DNA from: an uncultured Acetatifactor sp. | GTDB taxonomy: Bacteria > Bacillota > Clostridia > Lachnospirales > Lachnospiraceae | NCBI GenBank assembly: GCA_947625675.1 | Contig: CANQPH010000004.1 | Location: forward strand, 1 to 64,000 | Length of the DNA stretch: 64,000 bases | Direction of reading: 5' to 3' | Part shown: positions 1 to 6,734 of the stretch, piece by piece | Layout: each line of letters starts with the position of its first letter | Position numbering within the stretch: the stretch's first letter is position 1 | The notes under the pieces: model-generated | Told to the model about the DNA's origin: nothing | What the model saw: the letters and a program-made list of their open reading frames with translations, nothing else | Databases searched by the model: none | Program-made: the position numbers and the translations under genes

Positions 1-200
1 ATGGACAAATAAATCACGTTCTCCATGGTCATGATCTTGAGGGCCTGCGCCTCCCGGTAGTCCGTGCCGTTCAGGGCGTTGTACAGCTGCAGGAGCGCTT
101 CCCTGTCCCGTTCGAATATGTAGCGGAACAGTCGGTCCTTCACGTTGCGCCTGACGTGCAGCCTACCCACTTTTCGTACAAAAATCCTGGAAATCTTCAT
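1..200 (-). pseudogene. Rpn-family recombination-promoting nuclease/putative transposase, 5' part, cut by window edge and probably frameshifted
   Basis: Partial gene running off the left edge. From the ATG at 200 the frame reads NVKDRLFRYIF, then LLQLYNALNGTDY and MTMENVIYLS, which I recognise as the N-terminus of the PD-(D/E)XK Rpn/transposase-like family common in Lachnospiraceae. A GGAGGGG site sits 5 nt before this ATG. However, the usual family start (a YEDFQDFC-like segment) lies in another frame, beginning with ATG at 213 and ending at a TAG at 163-165. Removing one base of the CCC run at 166-168 would join the two frames smoothly as TKSGRLHVRRN. I therefore infer a one-base insertion near the 5' end. 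The gene may still be translated from the ATG at 200, without the first dozen residues. The catalytic region lies outside the window. Confidence 0.7.
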
Positions 201-380
201 AAGTCCCCTCCATTCTGAATTGTGTTTCCTGCGGTGCAAAACAGAACGGGAGGATAGTGCTTCCCTGGCCCGGCCTTTCCGTTTCGCCCGCATTCTCATG
301 ACGTTGTGTTGCGTTGTCAATTTCTTCTGAGAATCCGTGGCGGAGATCGCCGGGAAGTGTGAGGCTACAGGAAGCGCATA

Positions 381-440
381 CCAAAAGCAAAGGACTGCAC
401 GGGATGCGCAGGCCAAAAGCTAGAAACTGCACAAAATGCG
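381..440. repeat. Two-copy degenerate tandem repeat, period 32
   Basis: Copies at 381-408 and 413-440 both run CCAAAAGC, then ACTGCAC, then ATGCG, with the bases between these blocks diverged (about 21 of 28 identical). It is one of several degenerate tandem repeats in this window. Confidence 0.6.
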
Positions 441-493
441 GCTTCACACGGTAGAAGCTCAGAAAAGCTATTTGATTTCTCTTTGGTAAATTG

Positions 494-523
494 CAGGGTT
501 CCTATAGGTTCGCAGGAACCCTG
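494..523 (-). promoter_or_regulatory. 10-bp perfect hairpin in the 5' leader
   Basis: CAGGGTTCCT (494-503) pairs with AGGAACCCTG (514-523) across a 10-base loop. On the minus strand it begins about 8 nt after the predicted transcription start of the 538-566 promoter. It lacks a following T-run, so it is more likely a leader structure or RNA stabiliser than a terminator. Confidence 0.5.
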
Positions 524-537
524 GTAATCTTGAAAAA

Positions 538-566
538 ATAATAGCACGCCGGGAAATAGGTGTCAA
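538..566 (-). promoter_or_regulatory. Sigma-A-type promoter reading toward the Rpn-like gene
   Basis: On the minus strand TTGACA (561-566) is followed after 17 bp by TATTAT (538-543). It starts 7 bp beyond the stop of the GNAT gene and points to the left edge. Confidence 0.75.
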
Positions 567-572
567 CTATTT

Positions 573-1124
573 TTATTCCGCCGCTCTGCAAAAACCGCCG
601 CTGTTCCACCAAAGAACCGGCCTGTAACCCAATTTCCGATACCAATTTTCCAAATCTGTGTAATGAATCCAGGAAAAATCAAAGCCTTCCCGTCGGAATA
701 TTTCCGTGGCCCGCCGCACCATTTCCAGACCGATGCCCTGCCTGCGGTATTCCGGTATGGTTCCGACGCAGCCGGGACCGCCGATATGGAGGCCCCGAAT
801 CCGACCCATGTCAGAAAGGTGGCAAAAGGCAACGATTTTTTCCCCGTCAAAGGCGCAATAATACCGATTCCCTTCCGTGAAATACCGCACCCAACCTTCT
901 TCTACCCGGGCGACTGTGTCCCGAAGCGCTGCAATCTCCCCGTGATATTCACCAAATATGATCCTTCCGGGAAAATGGAGCTGCGGCACATCCGGCACAG
1001 GCTCGTGCAGATCCATGATCAGTTCCGTGAAAACCCAGTCTTCCGGCAGGGTCCGAATATTTTCTTCCTGGAAAAAACCAGGATGCAGCCCCTGAAAAAG
1101 TTCTTGATAATCATTCATAGTCAC
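573..1124 (-). CDS. GNAT-family N-acetyltransferase
   Basis: A 183-residue protein with the GNAT acetyl-CoA motif A, IPEYRRQGIGLEMVRRA, at about residues 124-140. This is followed by the usual C-terminal strand-helix ending (NWYRKLGYRPV). It should transfer an acetyl group to an unknown small molecule or protein. I chose the GTG at 1124 because GAGGGA lies 8 nt upstream; the ATG at 1118 would be 14 nt away. It follows the ADP-ribosylglycohydrolase with a 101-bp gap that contains a degenerate repeat, and may be the last gene of that leftward unit. The substrate cannot be told from sequence. Confidence 0.85.
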   Translation of the reverse strand: MTMNDYQELFQGLHPGFFQEENIRTLPEDWVFTELIMDLHEPVPDVPQLHFPGRIIFGEYHGEIAALRDTVARVEEGWVRYFTEGNRYYCAFDGEKIVAFCHLSDMGRIRGLHIGGPGCVGTIPEYRRQGIGLEMVRRATEIFRREGFDFSWIHYTDLENWYRKLGYRPVLWWNSGGFCRAAE

Positions 1125-1152
1125 TTTTCAAATCCCTCATATTTCTATTTTT

Positions 1153-1194
1153 AAGACCGTCCTTCTTAAGGAAAAGACCGTTCCTCTTAAAAAT
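1153..1194. repeat. Degenerate 21-bp tandem repeat
   Basis: Two units (1153-1173 and 1174-1194) both start AAGACCGT and contain a CTCTTAA/TTCTTAA ending. They lie in the gap between the GNAT and ADP-ribosylglycohydrolase genes. The sequence just beyond (CTTAAAAATAAA) recurs at the 3' end of the hydrolase gene. Confidence 0.5.
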
Positions 1195-1225
1195 AAAGTT
1201 TTCCGCTTAGGAGCAAAAACTTCAA

Positions 1226-2023
1226 CTAAAAACTGCTCTGCTTAAAAATAAAATCCTCCGCCTCGTGCAAAATTTCCAGAAGCTCCGGGTTGAGAAATTT
1301 CTCCGCCGTGCGCCGAATCTCGTCGGGCACTCCATAATAGGCCTCGGCCATCCCGCCGGTGATCGCCGCCAGGGTGTCGCTGTCCCCTCCGATGGAAATT
1401 GCGTTCCGTATGGCGTCTTCAAAGCTCACAGACTCCAAGAACGCCTCAATGGCCTGGGGCACGGTTTCCTGACAAGTTTCGTTGAACCGATAGGTGCTGC
1501 GGATGCCGTCCAGCGTGAAATCCAGGGGATAATATGCCTCCATTGCGCTGCGGATCTCGCCTAAGGACCTGCCGGTCCTGGCGAGGTAAATTGCCGCCGC
1601 AGTGGCTTCGGCACCCTTGATGCCCTCCGGGTGATTGTGGGTGACTTCCGTAACGGCCTTGGACAGCTTCTTCGCCTCCTCCAGGCTTCCTGCCAGGAAG
1701 CCGCAGGCGCTCACCCGCATGGCCGCTCCGTTTCCATAACTGAAATAAGGCTGTGGATCATCGGAATACATCCAGCTGTAAAAGCGCCCGCCGTATCCGC
1801 AAGAGGGGTAGGGCTGGCCGATCCTGCGCATCCAATAAACGGCCTTCTCTCCGAGATCGGCATATTCTCCGTTGCAGGAGACAATGGCCTTTGCGATTGC
1901 CAGGGTCATGATGGAATCGTCCGTTGGCTCGCACTCTGTTGTAAAAAGTTCAAATTCCTTGTTCCTGTGATTGTTCCATTCAAAACGGGACCCAACGATG
2001 TCCCCGATGATCGCTCCGATCAT
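1226..2023 (-). CDS. ADP-ribosylglycohydrolase family protein (DraG-like)
   Basis: A 265-residue protein of the ADP-ribosylglycohydrolase fold, which removes ADP-ribose from modified protein or small-molecule targets using two metal ions. Metal-binding signatures are visible: the N-terminal GAIIGDIVGSRFEW, TDDSIMTLA at about residues 34-42, and the C-terminal GGDSDTLAAITGG. Length fits a single-domain member. AAAGGAGA lies upstream of the ATG at 2023. It follows the VWA gene by 19 bp, so the two are surely co-transcribed. With the macro-domain gene at 4064-5371 it forms an ADP-ribose-handling set. No partner ADP-ribosyltransferase is visible in the window. Confidence 0.93.
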   Translation of the reverse strand: MIGAIIGDIVGSRFEWNNHRNKEFELFTTECEPTDDSIMTLAIAKAIVSCNGEYADLGEKAVYWMRRIGQPYPSCGYGGRFYSWMYSDDPQPYFSYGNGAAMRVSACGFLAGSLEEAKKLSKAVTEVTHNHPEGIKGAEATAAAIYLARTGRSLGEIRSAMEAYYPLDFTLDGIRSTYRFNETCQETVPQAIEAFLESVSFEDAIRNAISIGGDSDTLAAITGGMAEAYYGVPDEIRRTAEKFLNPELLEILHEAEDFIFKQSSF

Positions 2024-2042
2024 AACCCAACTTCTCCTTTCG

Positions 2043-2696
2043 TTATTTCTTATTCTTTCTCTTGCGGTAGTCCTCGTCGATGCGCTGTTTCCAATCGGCG
2101 GTGATAGGGGTTGACGCCCGCATCTTGCAGATGGTCTCGCTTAAGACTTCGTAATTGAGCTGCGTGCCCTGACTGTCATTGTGGAAGTTCACGGCCCGGT
2201 CCTCAGAAATTCCAAATCCCCTTGCGGTCTCGACGGCATCGATGTTCGCTCCCAGGAAAAGGAACTCCCAGCCGTATTTCGTCTTCTGCCTTTCGATCAT
2301 CTGCCTGACCCGGTCGGCGGAATAGCGGCGGCTCGCATTTTCCATCCCGTCCGTGGTGATGACGAACAGGGTATGCTCCGGCACGTCTTCCTCCCGTGCG
2401 TACTTGTGAACGTTCCCGATGTGATGGATGGCTCCGCCGATGGCGTCCAACAGGGCGGTACACCCTCCCACGGAATAGTCCTGGTCGGTCAGGGGCCTGA
2501 CTGCCTGAACGTCCGCCCGGTCATGCAGCACCTCGCTGGAATTGTCAAAAAGGACTGTGGAGATCAGCGCTTCGCCTTCCGCCCGTTTCTGTTTTTCAAG
2601 CATGGAATTAAATCCGCCGATGGTGTCCGCTTCCAGACCGCTCATGGAGCCGCTGCGGTCAAGGATAAATACGATTTCCGTTAAGTTTTTCTTCAT
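2043..2696 (-). CDS. von Willebrand factor A domain protein (TerY-like)
   Basis: A 217-residue single-domain VWA protein. The metal-ion-dependent adhesion site is intact: DRSGSMSG near residue 11, the second-loop threonine region (GGCTALLDAI) and VITTDGMEN. There is no signal peptide or membrane segment, so it acts in the cytoplasm, as do TerY-type proteins of stress and tellurite loci. The ATG at 2696 has GGAGG 8 nt upstream; the ATG at 2702 directly abuts that site and is less likely. The ADP-ribosylglycohydrolase follows after 19 bp. It probably acts as a metal-dependent protein-interaction module, but its partner is unknown. Confidence 0.88.
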   Translation of the reverse strand: MKKNLTEIVFILDRSGSMSGLEADTIGGFNSMLEKQKRAEGEALISTVLFDNSSEVLHDRADVQAVRPLTDQDYSVGGCTALLDAIGGAIHHIGNVHKYAREEDVPEHTLFVITTDGMENASRRYSADRVRQMIERQKTKYGWEFLFLGANIDAVETARGFGISEDRAVNFHNDSQGTQLNYEVLSETICKMRASTPITADWKQRIDEDYRKRKNKK

Positions 2697-2714
2697 GGTC
2701 ATTCCCTCCGTTAA

Positions 2715-2774
2715 AAAATGTAGTTGTAGGATTTCACCCTATTGTTGTACGGCTTCACCTTACAACTACATTTT
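2715..2774 (-). terminator. Long AT-rich inverted repeat with T-run (terminator-like)
   Basis: AAAATGTAGTTGTA (2715-2728) pairs perfectly with TACAACTACATTTT (2761-2774). On the minus strand the stem ends in a T6 run, the right geometry for ending the peptidase-like transcript 90 bp after its stop. The loop holds two related segments (GGTGAAGCC and GGGTGAAATCC). The low GC and long loop also leave a small mobile repeat as an alternative. Confidence 0.5.
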
Positions 2775-2864
2775 AGAACAAATGACCTTCGAAGAGGTCG
2801 CCTGGCAAGCGACAATTATTTTTGCGAATGAATTGTTGCAATTCTCATGTTCAATCTCGTTTCC

Positions 2865-3929
2865 TTATGGTTGGTTTTCGTCCTGGATATAGAGCCTGTG
2901 ACCTCCGATACAGTTCGTACAAAATTTTTTTACCCAAGTGTCCGTGAATTTTGTATTTGCCATTTCCGGCGAGTAGGACAAAGCAAGCGCAACATCTACA
3001 ACAGCGTTGTCAAGAAGTCCACACGCTTCTTTAGCCATTGCCCGTTCAAGCAAAGTCACATATCCCGGATGGAGCCTTACTGCCTTATTCAAAATCCACA
3101 AACTTCGGAAGGCACTATCCGCTTTATGCGCAAGCTCAATGAGTTCTTTTGCATCCGTTGCCTCTATCGCAATCGCCTCGCAATCAATCGCATTATCGTC
3201 AAGACCGAGTTCGTGAACATCAAGATCATACAGATTGATTGCTTCTATCACATTTTTCGCATCTTCCTTACCAAGCGCTTCTAACCTGCAGATCCCTTTT
3301 TGAATATACTGTTGGGGCATCGAATCTAATGTACCTAGATCAAGCACCCCAGAAGGTAAAAGAATTTGCCCATCATTACGCTTGTACTTAAAGTGATAGT
3401 CCATTTCTCCATATTGGTATTTTTTCATATCTATGTGCCGGGGTCTCGCATGAAGAATTACGTTTCTTGCCCATCCCGTTATAAACGAATGACCATTTGC
3501 GTCTACTGTGAAGATGACTTGCTCAAACCTGCCCTCATATTCTTCGGGCAAATCAGGATCGCAGCATCCTACAATACGATGGTCAAAATACTCCAGCGCC
3601 TTCCAATAAGAGTCTTCATCGTTTTTGTCATAACGCATCCGTAAAATCAAGGCACTTTTGTTTTCCATTTTTGTGTCCTGCGTTTTTGCTGGCGGGTACT
3701 CTGAAAGTTCTTCAAAGTAACTTGTCAGCTCTTTATTTACTTTGTCGTACCCGTCAAAAAGACGCATGGCCTTTTCAAATTCCTTTGTATGCTCTGCCAT
3801 TGGCTGATGTTTATATTCATGGTATATGACGGAAGCAACAGCTCTTTCTGAAACCTTGTCCGTGTTCAACAGCCGACTCACAATGATACGATTATTCCAA
3901 TACTGATACTCCGCATATCTTCCTACCAT
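2865..3929 (-). CDS. HEXXH zinc-peptidase-like protein with C-terminal extension, apparently 5'-interrupted by TGA
   Basis: The 354-residue open frame begins MVGRYAEYQYWNN and carries VIYHEYKHQPM near residue 35. This is an HEXXH zinc-binding motif with a further histidine 6 residues on, as in SprT/WLM-like metallopeptidases. The remaining 300 residues resemble nothing I recognise. The ATG at 3929 has no ribosome site. The same frame extends upstream to an ATG at 4022 with AGAGGA 7 nt before it, adding about 26 plausible residues that end at a TGA at 3942-3944. I infer a gene of 4022..2865 broken by one nonsense codon. It is AT-richer than its neighbours and lies 41 bp after the macro-domain gene. 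Function unknown. Confidence 0.65.
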   Translation of the reverse strand: MVGRYAEYQYWNNRIIVSRLLNTDKVSERAVASVIYHEYKHQPMAEHTKEFEKAMRLFDGYDKVNKELTSYFEELSEYPPAKTQDTKMENKSALILRMRYDKNDEDSYWKALEYFDHRIVGCCDPDLPEEYEGRFEQVIFTVDANGHSFITGWARNVILHARPRHIDMKKYQYGEMDYHFKYKRNDGQILLPSGVLDLGTLDSMPQQYIQKGICRLEALGKEDAKNVIEAINLYDLDVHELGLDDNAIDCEAIAIEATDAKELIELAHKADSAFRSLWILNKAVRLHPGYVTLLERAMAKEACGLLDNAVVDVALALSYSPEMANTKFTDTWVKKFCTNCIGGHRLYIQDENQP

Positions 3930-4063
3930 GTTTTCATCAGATCATGAAATGTCCGGAACACTGTAACCTTCGTTTTTCCCATAGGTATTTATTATATCGT
4001 TCAATATTTTGTTCAAGTCCATAAATTATTCCTCTGCCTCGCTGGTATATAAAATCGCAGCGC

Positions 4064-5371
4064 CTATGCTCCCAGGAGGCTCTGGTCAAAGGCGAACAGC
4101 GCTTCGTTGATTTCAAAAATATTGTAATTTTTGTGACTGATGAAAAATTCCACGATAATGTCGAACTTATTGCTGTGGGATAAGGCAAACCCAGCCTTCA
4201 TCAACATTTCCCGGGTCTCGTCCAGCGAGAGCTCCAGGGCGATGGCGAAGGCCAGGACCGTAGGCTTGCTAGGTTTGTAGAATTTGTCGCTCCGTATCTT
4301 GGAAAACAGCTTGCGGTCAATGTTCGCTTTTTTATAGCATTGAGCGTCCGTGATGCCGCTCTCGTCTATCTTTCGAAGCAGCATTTCCGAAAAGCTCTCG
4401 TCCATCATCCGAACCGCTTCGTCCAGGGTGAACGCAGCCGGGGCCGCACTGCACTTCTCAGCCGGGGCTACTCCGGGCTTTATGGTCAGGGCCTTGCCGG
4501 GTTTCGACATCGGGGCCGCCACATCAGGCTTTACGGCCGGAACCTTTGCACCGGGCTTCACAGCCAGGAACGCTGCGTCTGATTTTACGGCCGGAGCCTT
4601 TGCGTCAGGCTTCGCAGTTGGGGCCGCCGTATCGGGCTTTACGAATTGCAGCCGACTCGACTTCTTCTTGGCAGGACCTTGAAAAGCAGACGCCAATGAG
4701 GCACCGTCAGATGGTTCGCTCTCCATGGGGAATGCGTCCTTGCTCTCCCCAGAGGATGCGTCACTGCTTTCCTCAAAAACTATGTTTTCGCTCTCCTCAA
4801 GGAGCAGGCTCCTGCTTTGCTCCCTGCGGCTGTCGGTGTGTTCCTCGACATAATGATCATCGATGTACTCTGCGATATCCTGGAACAGTTTTTCCCCGAT
4901 CTGATACGCCGCCCTGTCATAGATCACGATATAGACAGTCATATCGTGCTCGAAAAGGAAATCGCTGATGGTATCGATGGCGACCTTCAGGGCCTTGTCC
5001 TTCGGATAACCATAGATGCCGGAGGAAATCAGGGGGAACGCCACGGTTTCGCACTCGTTCTCTGCGGCGAGGGTCAGGGACGTGCGGTAACAGGACACCA
5101 GCTTGTCCCGCTCCCCATGGTTTCCTCCCCGCCAGCGGGGTCCCACGGTATGTATCACGTACTTGCAGGGCAGACGATACGCTCCGGTAAGCTTGGCGCT
5201 GCCGGTCTCACAGCCGCCCAGCGTCCGGCACTCGGCGAGAAGTCCCGGCCCTGCGGCATGATGGATTGCGCCATCGACTCCCCCGCCGCCCAGCAGGGTC
5301 TGGTTGGCGGCGTTTACAATGGCATCCACCTTCATTTTCGTGATATCATTTCTCACGATTATCAGGGGCAT
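4064..5371 (-). CDS. Macro-domain protein (ADP-ribose/O-acetyl-ADP-ribose deacetylase-like) with repeat linker
   Basis: Residues 1-165 form a macro domain: [23 protein letters not shown] is the ribose-binding stretch, and [10 protein letters not shown] is the phosphate loop. Such domains bind or hydrolyse ADP-ribose and its acetyl ester. Residues 190-226 are Glu/Ser-rich, 245-306 hold seven degenerate 9-residue units of the KPDAKAPAV type, and 310-435 form a helical C-terminal domain ([17 protein letters not shown]) that looks like a small DNA- or RNA-binding helix-turn-helix. GGGAGGG precedes the ATG at 5371. It lies 36 bp after truA and upstream of the peptidase-like gene, so all three may be one unit. 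The macro-domain assignment is firm; the C-terminal role is inferred. Confidence 0.92.
   Translation of the reverse strand: MPLIIVRNDITKMKVDAIVNAANQTLLGGGGVDGAIHHAAGPGLLAECRTLGGCETGSAKLTGAYRLPCKYVIHTVGPRWRGGNHGERDKLVSCYRTSLTLAAENECETVAFPLISSGIYGYPKDKALKVAIDTISDFLFEHDMTVYIVIYDRAAYQIGEKLFQDIAEYIDDHYVEEHTDSRREQSRSLLLEESENIVFEESSDASSGESKDAFPMESEPSDGASLASAFQGPAKKKSSRLQFVKPDTAAPTAKPDAKAPAVKSDAAFLAVKPGAKVPAVKPDVAAPMSKPGKALTIKPGVAPAEKCSAAPAAFTLDEAVRMMDESFSEMLLRKIDESGITDAQCYKKANIDRKLFSKIRSDKFYKPSKPTVLAFAIALELSLDETREMLMKAGFALSHSNKFDIIVEFFISHKNYNIFEINEALFAFDQSLLGA
4454..4639 (-). repeat. Seven degenerate 27-bp repeats encoding the macro-protein linker
   Basis: In-frame 27-bp units encode 9-residue Pro/Ala/Lys blocks such as [27 protein letters not shown] and KPDVAAPMS. 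The units share GGCTTTACGGCC-like DNA but have drifted. Confidence 0.8.
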
Positions 5372-5407
5372 GATTCATCCCTCCCGTCTCAGCCGATGTT
5401 TTTTCCC

Positions 5408-6151
5408 TCAAAAATAGCGCACTTCCATGAGGCACAGTCCCTGAGGCGGCATCAAATATCCGGCCTCCGAGCGTTTTTTGGCCGCAAGCACCGCCTCCAT
5501 GCTCTCCGGCGAGCGTTTGCCGGAGCCCACCTCCAACAGGGTTCCGGTGAGGATGCGGACCATGTAGCGCAAAAATCTGTCGCCCTGATAGGTGAAATTC
5601 AGATAAGCGCCGCTTCTTGTGATTTCAATGGAGGTGATGTTACATACGGTAGACTTTTTCATCCGGGGATTTCCGCAGAAACTGGCGAAATCATGCTCCC
5701 CCGTCAGGTATGCCGCAGCCTTCCGCATCAGCTCCAGGTTGGGCTCGTTCTCCAGCACGCAAACGTACTTCCGATTGAACACCGGCTTCAGGGGGCCGCT
5801 GTAACAACTGTAGCGGTAGGTCTTCCCCGTGGCGTTATATCTGGCATGAAACCGCTCCGAAGCGGCCTTCACCTCCAGCACACAGATATCCTCCGGCAAA
5901 TAGCGGTTCAAATAGTTCCGAATTTTGTCCTCGCTCATTTCCGTATCGAGGTGCACGTTGGCCACCATGCCCCTGGCGTGAACTCCCGCATCCGTCCTTC
6001 CCGCACCGATCACCTTCACCGGCGCTCCCGCCATTTTTTCCAACACCGACTCCAGCTTCCCTTGAATCGTCATCTCCGCATCCGGCTTGGCCTCCCAGCC
6101 ATGATAACGGGTGCCATCATAGGAAATAAGCAACTTATAATTCTGATCCAT
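5408..6151 (-). CDS. truA: tRNA pseudouridine(38-40) synthase TruA
   Basis: TruA isomerises uridines 38-40 of the tRNA anticodon arm to pseudouridine. The catalytic aspartate is in GAGRTDAGVHARG (about residues 48-60). Other family features are the N-terminal KLLISYDGTRYHGW, the ERFHARYNATGKTYRY block and the C-terminal GDRFLRYMVRILTGTL. The 247-residue length is typical. The ATG at 6151 has GGAGGAG 8 nt upstream; longer open frame 5' of it lacks family similarity and covers the promoter. It is transcribed from 6194-6221 and heads the leftward genes. It ends in TGA, showing that TGA is a normal stop here. Confidence 0.97.
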   Translation of the reverse strand: MDQNYKLLISYDGTRYHGWEAKPDAEMTIQGKLESVLEKMAGAPVKVIGAGRTDAGVHARGMVANVHLDTEMSEDKIRNYLNRYLPEDICVLEVKAASERFHARYNATGKTYRYSCYSGPLKPVFNRKYVCVLENEPNLELMRKAAAYLTGEHDFASFCGNPRMKKSTVCNITSIEITRSGAYLNFTYQGDRFLRYMVRILTGTLLEVGSGKRSPESMEAVLAAKKRSEAGYLMPPQGLCLMEVRYF

Positions 6152-6193
6152 CCTTTTTCTCCTCCTGAACTGTATGGTAAACAAGTTACCTGA

Positions 6194-6221
6194 ATTATAT
6201 AGGAAATGAATTGCCTTGCAA
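6194..6221 (-). promoter_or_regulatory. Leftward truA promoter sharing its -35 box with the divergent promoter
   Basis: On the minus strand TTGCAA (6216-6221) is followed after 16 bp by TATAAT (6194-6199). TTGCAA is its own reverse complement, and the same six bases serve the rightward promoter. Confidence 0.75.
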
Positions 6222-6243
6222 TTTTCCCCAAAAGCAATATAAT
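6216..6243 (+). promoter_or_regulatory. Rightward promoter of the small membrane-protein gene, shared -35 box
   Basis: TTGCAA (6216-6221), a 16-bp spacer and TATAAT (6238-6243) point to the gene at 6294. The arrangement mirrors the truA promoter exactly around the palindromic -35 hexamer. Confidence 0.75.
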
Positions 6244-6293
6244 GATTCTGTAACCGTTTTGTCTTTCTCCACCCAACACAAGGGAGGTATTCC

Positions 6294-6716
6294 ATGATCC
6301 AAGACTTTTCCGACCGTCATCCAGCTCTTTCCGCCGTAACCATTGCGACGCTGTTTTCCATTGTGCCGGGTGCGTTTCTCGTGATCCTGGACGTCCTGTC
6401 GGGCGGGACGCTGAACGATATCGCCTTGAAAATCTCCTTCGTTTACTTTTTTGCCCTGGAACTGGTTCTCTGCTTTCAGGTGGAACGGCCCATCCTCTGG
6501 CTCCTGCCTTTCGCCATGAGCCTTCTGGGCTGCATCGCCTGCGAAATCATCTATACCCTGTCCATGGGCCTGCAGGCTCCCGGCGTAGGGCCAGATCCCT
6601 TAGGTTATCTGATTTCATCGGCACTCATCATTCTCTTCGGCTGCGAGGCGGCGGCAGTAGTGGGCGCATTGTTCTGTTTCGGCCTCATTTCCCTCGTCCG
6701 ATCCCTATTCCGCTGA
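6294..6716 (+). CDS. Small integral membrane protein, unknown function
   Basis: A 140-residue hydrophobic protein with four predicted membrane helices, roughly residues 13-36, 44-62, 67-87 and 106-136, joined by short loops. I do not recognise the family. GGGAGG lies 7 nt before the ATG, and a consensus promoter (6216-6243) drives it, so it is very likely a real gene. It stands alone on the plus strand between the divergent truA and the convergent M20 gene, whose stop lies 18 bp from its own. Nothing in the sequence indicates a substrate. Confidence 0.85.
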   Translation: MIQDFSDRHPALSAVTIATLFSIVPGAFLVILDVLSGGTLNDIALKISFVYFFALELVLCFQVERPILWLLPFAMSLLGCIACEIIYTLSMGLQAPGVGPDPLGYLISSALIILFGCEAAAVVGALFCFGLISLVRSLFR

Positions 6717-6734
6717 GAGCCGCAGTTCGCCCAC

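Larger units (their letters stand above)
201..572. other. Non-coding gap with a leftward promoter, a hairpin and a degenerate repeat
   Basis: I find no convincing gene in these 372 bases. They hold a leftward consensus promoter (538-566), a 10-bp perfect hairpin (494-523) just downstream of the predicted start site, and a two-copy degenerate repeat (381-440). The transcript would carry a leader of roughly 330 nt before the Rpn-like gene. Short open frames here look like chance. Confidence 0.6.

Noticed and set aside
163-447. A separate 94-codon gene on the minus strand
   Set aside because: Only its last 16 codons look coding, as the displaced start of the Rpn-type gene; the rest shows no domain.
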